A program made the translations under genes and the position numbers. Source: Marinobacter profundi (GTDB lineage Bacteria; Pseudomonadota; Gammaproteobacteria; Pseudomonadales; Oleiphilaceae). From it: 64,000 nt of DNA. The notes beneath the pieces are model-generated. The model saw only the letters and a list, made by a program, of their open reading frames with translations. It was not told the origin of the DNA and searched no databases. The first letter of the stretch is position 1, and every line of letters starts with the position of its first letter. Of this stretch, positions 61,754 through 64,000 are shown one piece after another. The stretch spans positions 124,001 through 188,000 of the forward strand of contig NZ_KZ319368.1 in NCBI RefSeq assembly GCF_002744715.1, in the 5' to 3' direction.

Positions 61754-63282
61754 CCGATGACTCCCATCATTGAGCCCACTGCTATGGCGATGTATACCGC
61801 CGCCACCAGAACCACGCAGACGATCACCATACTGGTGACCCGGCGTTCGCGCCGTCGCTCGAACGGTGTTTTTACCTCGGGAAGGCGTACCAGCACTGGC
61901 AGCCCGACCGTTTCTTCCAGCTGCTGACGCGCCCTGACCCGTGGGTCAATCTGCAGCAGACCGGCAATCAGCCCAAACGGCGCAAGCAGGCCGAGAAACA
62001 GGCCGCCCACGGCGAAGGTGGCGAACTTCGGCCCACTGGCACCGCGGGGGAACTGGGCAGACTCGTTGATGCGGTAATTCAGGCCCTGGCCTTCCACGTC
62101 CAGGTGCATGGAGACCCTGGCCCGTTCCCGACGTTTCAACAGGTCGTCGTAGATCTGTTTGTTAACTTCCATGTCGCGGGTCAGCTCGGCGTATTCCGTC
62201 TTGTTACCCTGGATTCGCTCCATTCGCAGGATCTGTTCGTTGAGCAGCGCCCGCAGGGCGCGGATCCGGGTATCCCTGGTCTGGATCGCGGCGCGGGTTT
62301 CCGCCAGCGCGGTGCGCACATCCTGGTACACCGGGTTTGATGACCGTTCACCGGTAGTGATGACCCGGTTAGGGTCGGCATTGGCCGCGGCCCGGTCCCG
62401 CTGCCGTTGCAGTTGTTCAATCTGCTGGCGGAGGATCACGATATCGGGATAGGTGTCGTGGTAGCGCAGGCGCAGGTTATCCAGTTGCTCCTGCAAGCTG
62501 TTGATCCTGTTCTGGTAGACGTCCACCGTGGCGCCACCGGATGAAACCATCGGATTGATGCCGTTCAGCTCCGCCTCCAGGGACTGGGCCCGGGTAAACA
62601 TCTCCTGGCGCTCCAGCTCGGCCAACTCAATCTGGTTGCGCAGGCTGGCCATGCGCTGGTTAGCGTCGCCCTCGGTGCCGTCCACATTTTCGGAGAGGAA
62701 GTTCTTCAGCCGTTCCTCGACTTCGGCGAGCTGGGACTCGTATCCCTTGACCTGCTTGTCGATAAACTCGTAGGCGCTGCGGCTTTCCTGGCGTTTGCGC
62801 TCGTTGTTCTCGGCAATGAACAGCTGCCCGAGTCGCTGGGCCACCTGGAAGGCCTGGTTTGGCGATTCGGAGGCATAGCCGATACTGAAGTAACTGTCGC
62901 CGCGGGGCCTCACAAACAGGTTGGCCCGCAATTCGGCAATGCGGTTTTCAAGGACAACCGGGTCCGTATTTGCGCCATCGGATCCGAAGATCTCCGGGTC
63001 CGTCGCTACCTGCTCCACCACACTGCGACTCCACAACAGTTCCTTGGCCGCGGAAGTGCGGTCATTGATCTGGGTGGTGACCGCACTGCCCTCCATCAGA
63101 GGTCGGATAATGTTGCGGTCGTCCACAAAGATGACCACCTGGGATTCATACTTGTACGGCCAGAGAAAGCCCGTCACCAGTACCGCAAAACTGACAACGG
63201 TGAACAGCAGGAGTGCCAGCCACTTGCGGGCACGCACTTCCCTCAGGATTTCCGCTGGCATTTGAGACAGAGGCATGGCCAT
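61750..63282 (-). CDS. XrtA system polysaccharide chain-length determinant (Wzz-like)
   Basis: A 510-residue PCP/Wzz protein: membrane helices near 18-38 (LALLLFTVVSFAVLVTGFLW) and near the C-terminus (FATFAVGGLFLGLLAPFGLIAG, with another at the end). A long coiled-coil periplasmic part lies between (FVYIDKQVKGYESQLAEVEER-like and QIEQLQRQRDRAAAN). It sets polymer length together with the kinase-like protein encoded next. The third gene-cluster member, the Wza-like exporter, is 54 bases upstream. Confidence 0.9.
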   Translation of the reverse strand: MAMPLSQMPAEILREVRARKWLALLLFTVVSFAVLVTGFLWPYKYESQVVIFVDDRNIIRPLMEGSAVTTQINDRTSAAKELLWSRSVVEQVATDPEIFGSDGANTDPVVLENRIAELRANLFVRPRGDSYFSIGYASESPNQAFQVAQRLGQLFIAENNERKRQESRSAYEFIDKQVKGYESQLAEVEERLKNFLSENVDGTEGDANQRMASLRNQIELAELERQEMFTRAQSLEAELNGINPMVSSGGATVDVYQNRINSLQEQLDNLRLRYHDTYPDIVILRQQIEQLQRQRDRAAANADPNRVITTGERSSNPVYQDVRTALAETRAAIQTRDTRIRALRALLNEQILRMERIQGNKTEYAELTRDMEVNKQIYDDLLKRRERARVSMHLDVEGQGLNYRINESAQFPRGASGPKFATFAVGGLFLGLLAPFGLIAGLLQIDPRVRARQQLEETVGLPVLVRLPEVKTPFERRRERRVTSMVIVCVVLVAAVYIAIAVGSMMGVIG

Positions 63283-63336
63283 AACACACTACCCATTCAG
63301 TATTTACAGATCGCGTTCCGTGCGCCCGGCAACCGC

Positions 63337-63981
63337 TCAGAATACCCGCTCGGGCACACTGAGAATGTCGCCGGGACGTATGGCGTAGTTGGTCTTGATA
63401 TCACCCCGGGAAAGAATATCCCCGAGTCGCACCGGGATGGCGACCACGTCGTTGCCATTAACCCGGTACAGCATGGCGTTGTTCAGCGCGGCAAAGGGTG
63501 TCGCCCCGCCGGCCTCCAGCACCACGTCGAGCACCGTCATGCCGGCGCGGTGTGGAACCGACATCGGCTGGGTTACAGCGCCGGTTATCCGCACCCGGTC
63601 GCTGAATTCGTGGCTGCCCATACTGGTTACCACAACACTGACCTGGGGTTGGCGGATATAGGCCGAGAGCCGCTCTTCGATATCATTGGCCAGACCTTCC
63701 GGAGTTTTTCCGGCGGCCTGCACATCGCCTACCAGAGGCACCGAGATCTTGCCATCCGGTCGCACCGGAACGGAGATGCTGAGATCGTCGTTACGCCATA
63801 CCGAAACGCGGACCACATCGGTGGCACCGAGAACATACTGGTCGACACTGCGTGAGTTATCGACGTTGAGCGCCTGCCGGATCTTGTCCGGCGACGAAGC
63901 GGAGGGAGCGGCGCAACCTGAAGACATGGCTACCGCCAGGAGGGTGAAGATCAGCCCCAGGAACGTGTACATCCGTGACAT
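63337..63981 (-). CDS. XrtA system polysaccharide export lipoprotein (Wza-like)
   Basis: 214 residues: a lipoprotein signal (LAVAMSSGCAAPS), then the Poly_export domain (YVLGATDVVRVSVWRND, ISVPLVGDVQAAGKTPEGLA) and SLBB-like regions (VRITGAVTQPMSVPHRAGMT, YAIRPGDILSVPERVF). It forms the outer-membrane or periplasmic export channel for the exopolysaccharide. AGGA lies about 10 bases before the ATG at 63981. It is the first gene seen in the minus-strand operon; upstream genes may lie beyond the window. Confidence 0.93.
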   Translation of the reverse strand: MSRMYTFLGLIFTLLAVAMSSGCAAPSASSPDKIRQALNVDNSRSVDQYVLGATDVVRVSVWRNDDLSISVPVRPDGKISVPLVGDVQAAGKTPEGLANDIEERLSAYIRQPQVSVVVTSMGSHEFSDRVRITGAVTQPMSVPHRAGMTVLDVVLEAGGATPFAALNNAMLYRVNGNDVVAIPVRLGDILSRGDIKTNYAIRPGDILSVPERVF

Positions 63982-64000
63982 TTTTATTCCTCGCAGAGGT

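Overview
The window looks like a chromosomal segment of a GC-rich marine gammaproteobacterium, most like Marinobacter. This placement is an inference from the housekeeping gene set (hrpA, fadD, dnaX-ybaB-recR, rnd-ycgL-ycgN, 4.5S RNA) together with an XrtA-type exosortase locus; no database search was possible. Roughly the first 43 kb is compact and GC-rich. About 43.3-52.2 kb is visibly AT-rich, which suggests laterally acquired polysaccharide genes.

Left part (1-21 kb), almost all on the minus strand: the N-terminal part of hrpA, fadD with a clear terminator, and a MaoC-type hydratase on the plus strand. Next comes a nine-gene operon (12492 down to 4006) encoding two secreted or TPR scaffold proteins, a TPR lipoprotein, a small secreted protein, one TolQ/ExbB-like protein, two ExbD/TolR-like proteins and an AgmX/PglI-type TonB-like protein. 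It lies downstream of a MoxR ATPase and VWA protein pair. Then follows the conserved block dnaX-ybaB-recR-rnd-ycgL-ycgN plus a small membrane protein, the 4.5S RNA gene with a good promoter, and a 2-oxoglutarate/Fe(II) oxygenase.

Middle (21-40 kb): a plus-strand run of an aldose epimerase-like protein, an acyltransferase and an SDR protein leads into prsK-prsR-prsT, the regulatory and TPR genes of the PEP-CTERM/exosortase A system. These are followed by a PA14-domain lipoprotein. A convergent pair encodes XrtA (exosortase with a C-terminal EpsI region) and a FemAB-like protein. Divergent from these is a 1497-residue secreted mosaic protein (Ig-like/BACON, ConA-like, sorbosone-dehydrogenase-like, Kelch) behind a good sigma-54 promoter match, a plausible target of PrsR.

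Right part (40-64 kb): the polysaccharide biosynthesis region. It holds glycosyltransferases, a Wzx-type flippase, an O-antigen-ligase-like protein, CapA and CapK-like proteins and polysaccharide deacetylases. It ends in the XrtA-associated export machinery on the minus strand: Wza-like lipoprotein, chain-length protein, tyrosine-kinase-like ATPase without a Walker lysine, outer-membrane barrel and DUF3473 deacetylase. The minus-strand genes from 63981 to 48744 are so tightly packed that they probably form one 14-gene operon.

Most notable: an 8-bp microsatellite of about 11 copies, open in all frames, at the 5' end of a glycosyltransferase gene (possible phase variation); a TolQ/TolR operon in which one ExbD paralogue has lost the proton-carrying Asp; the sigma-54 promoter before the mosaic protein; and the degenerate kinase P-loop. 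No PEP-CTERM cargo protein was found in the window.
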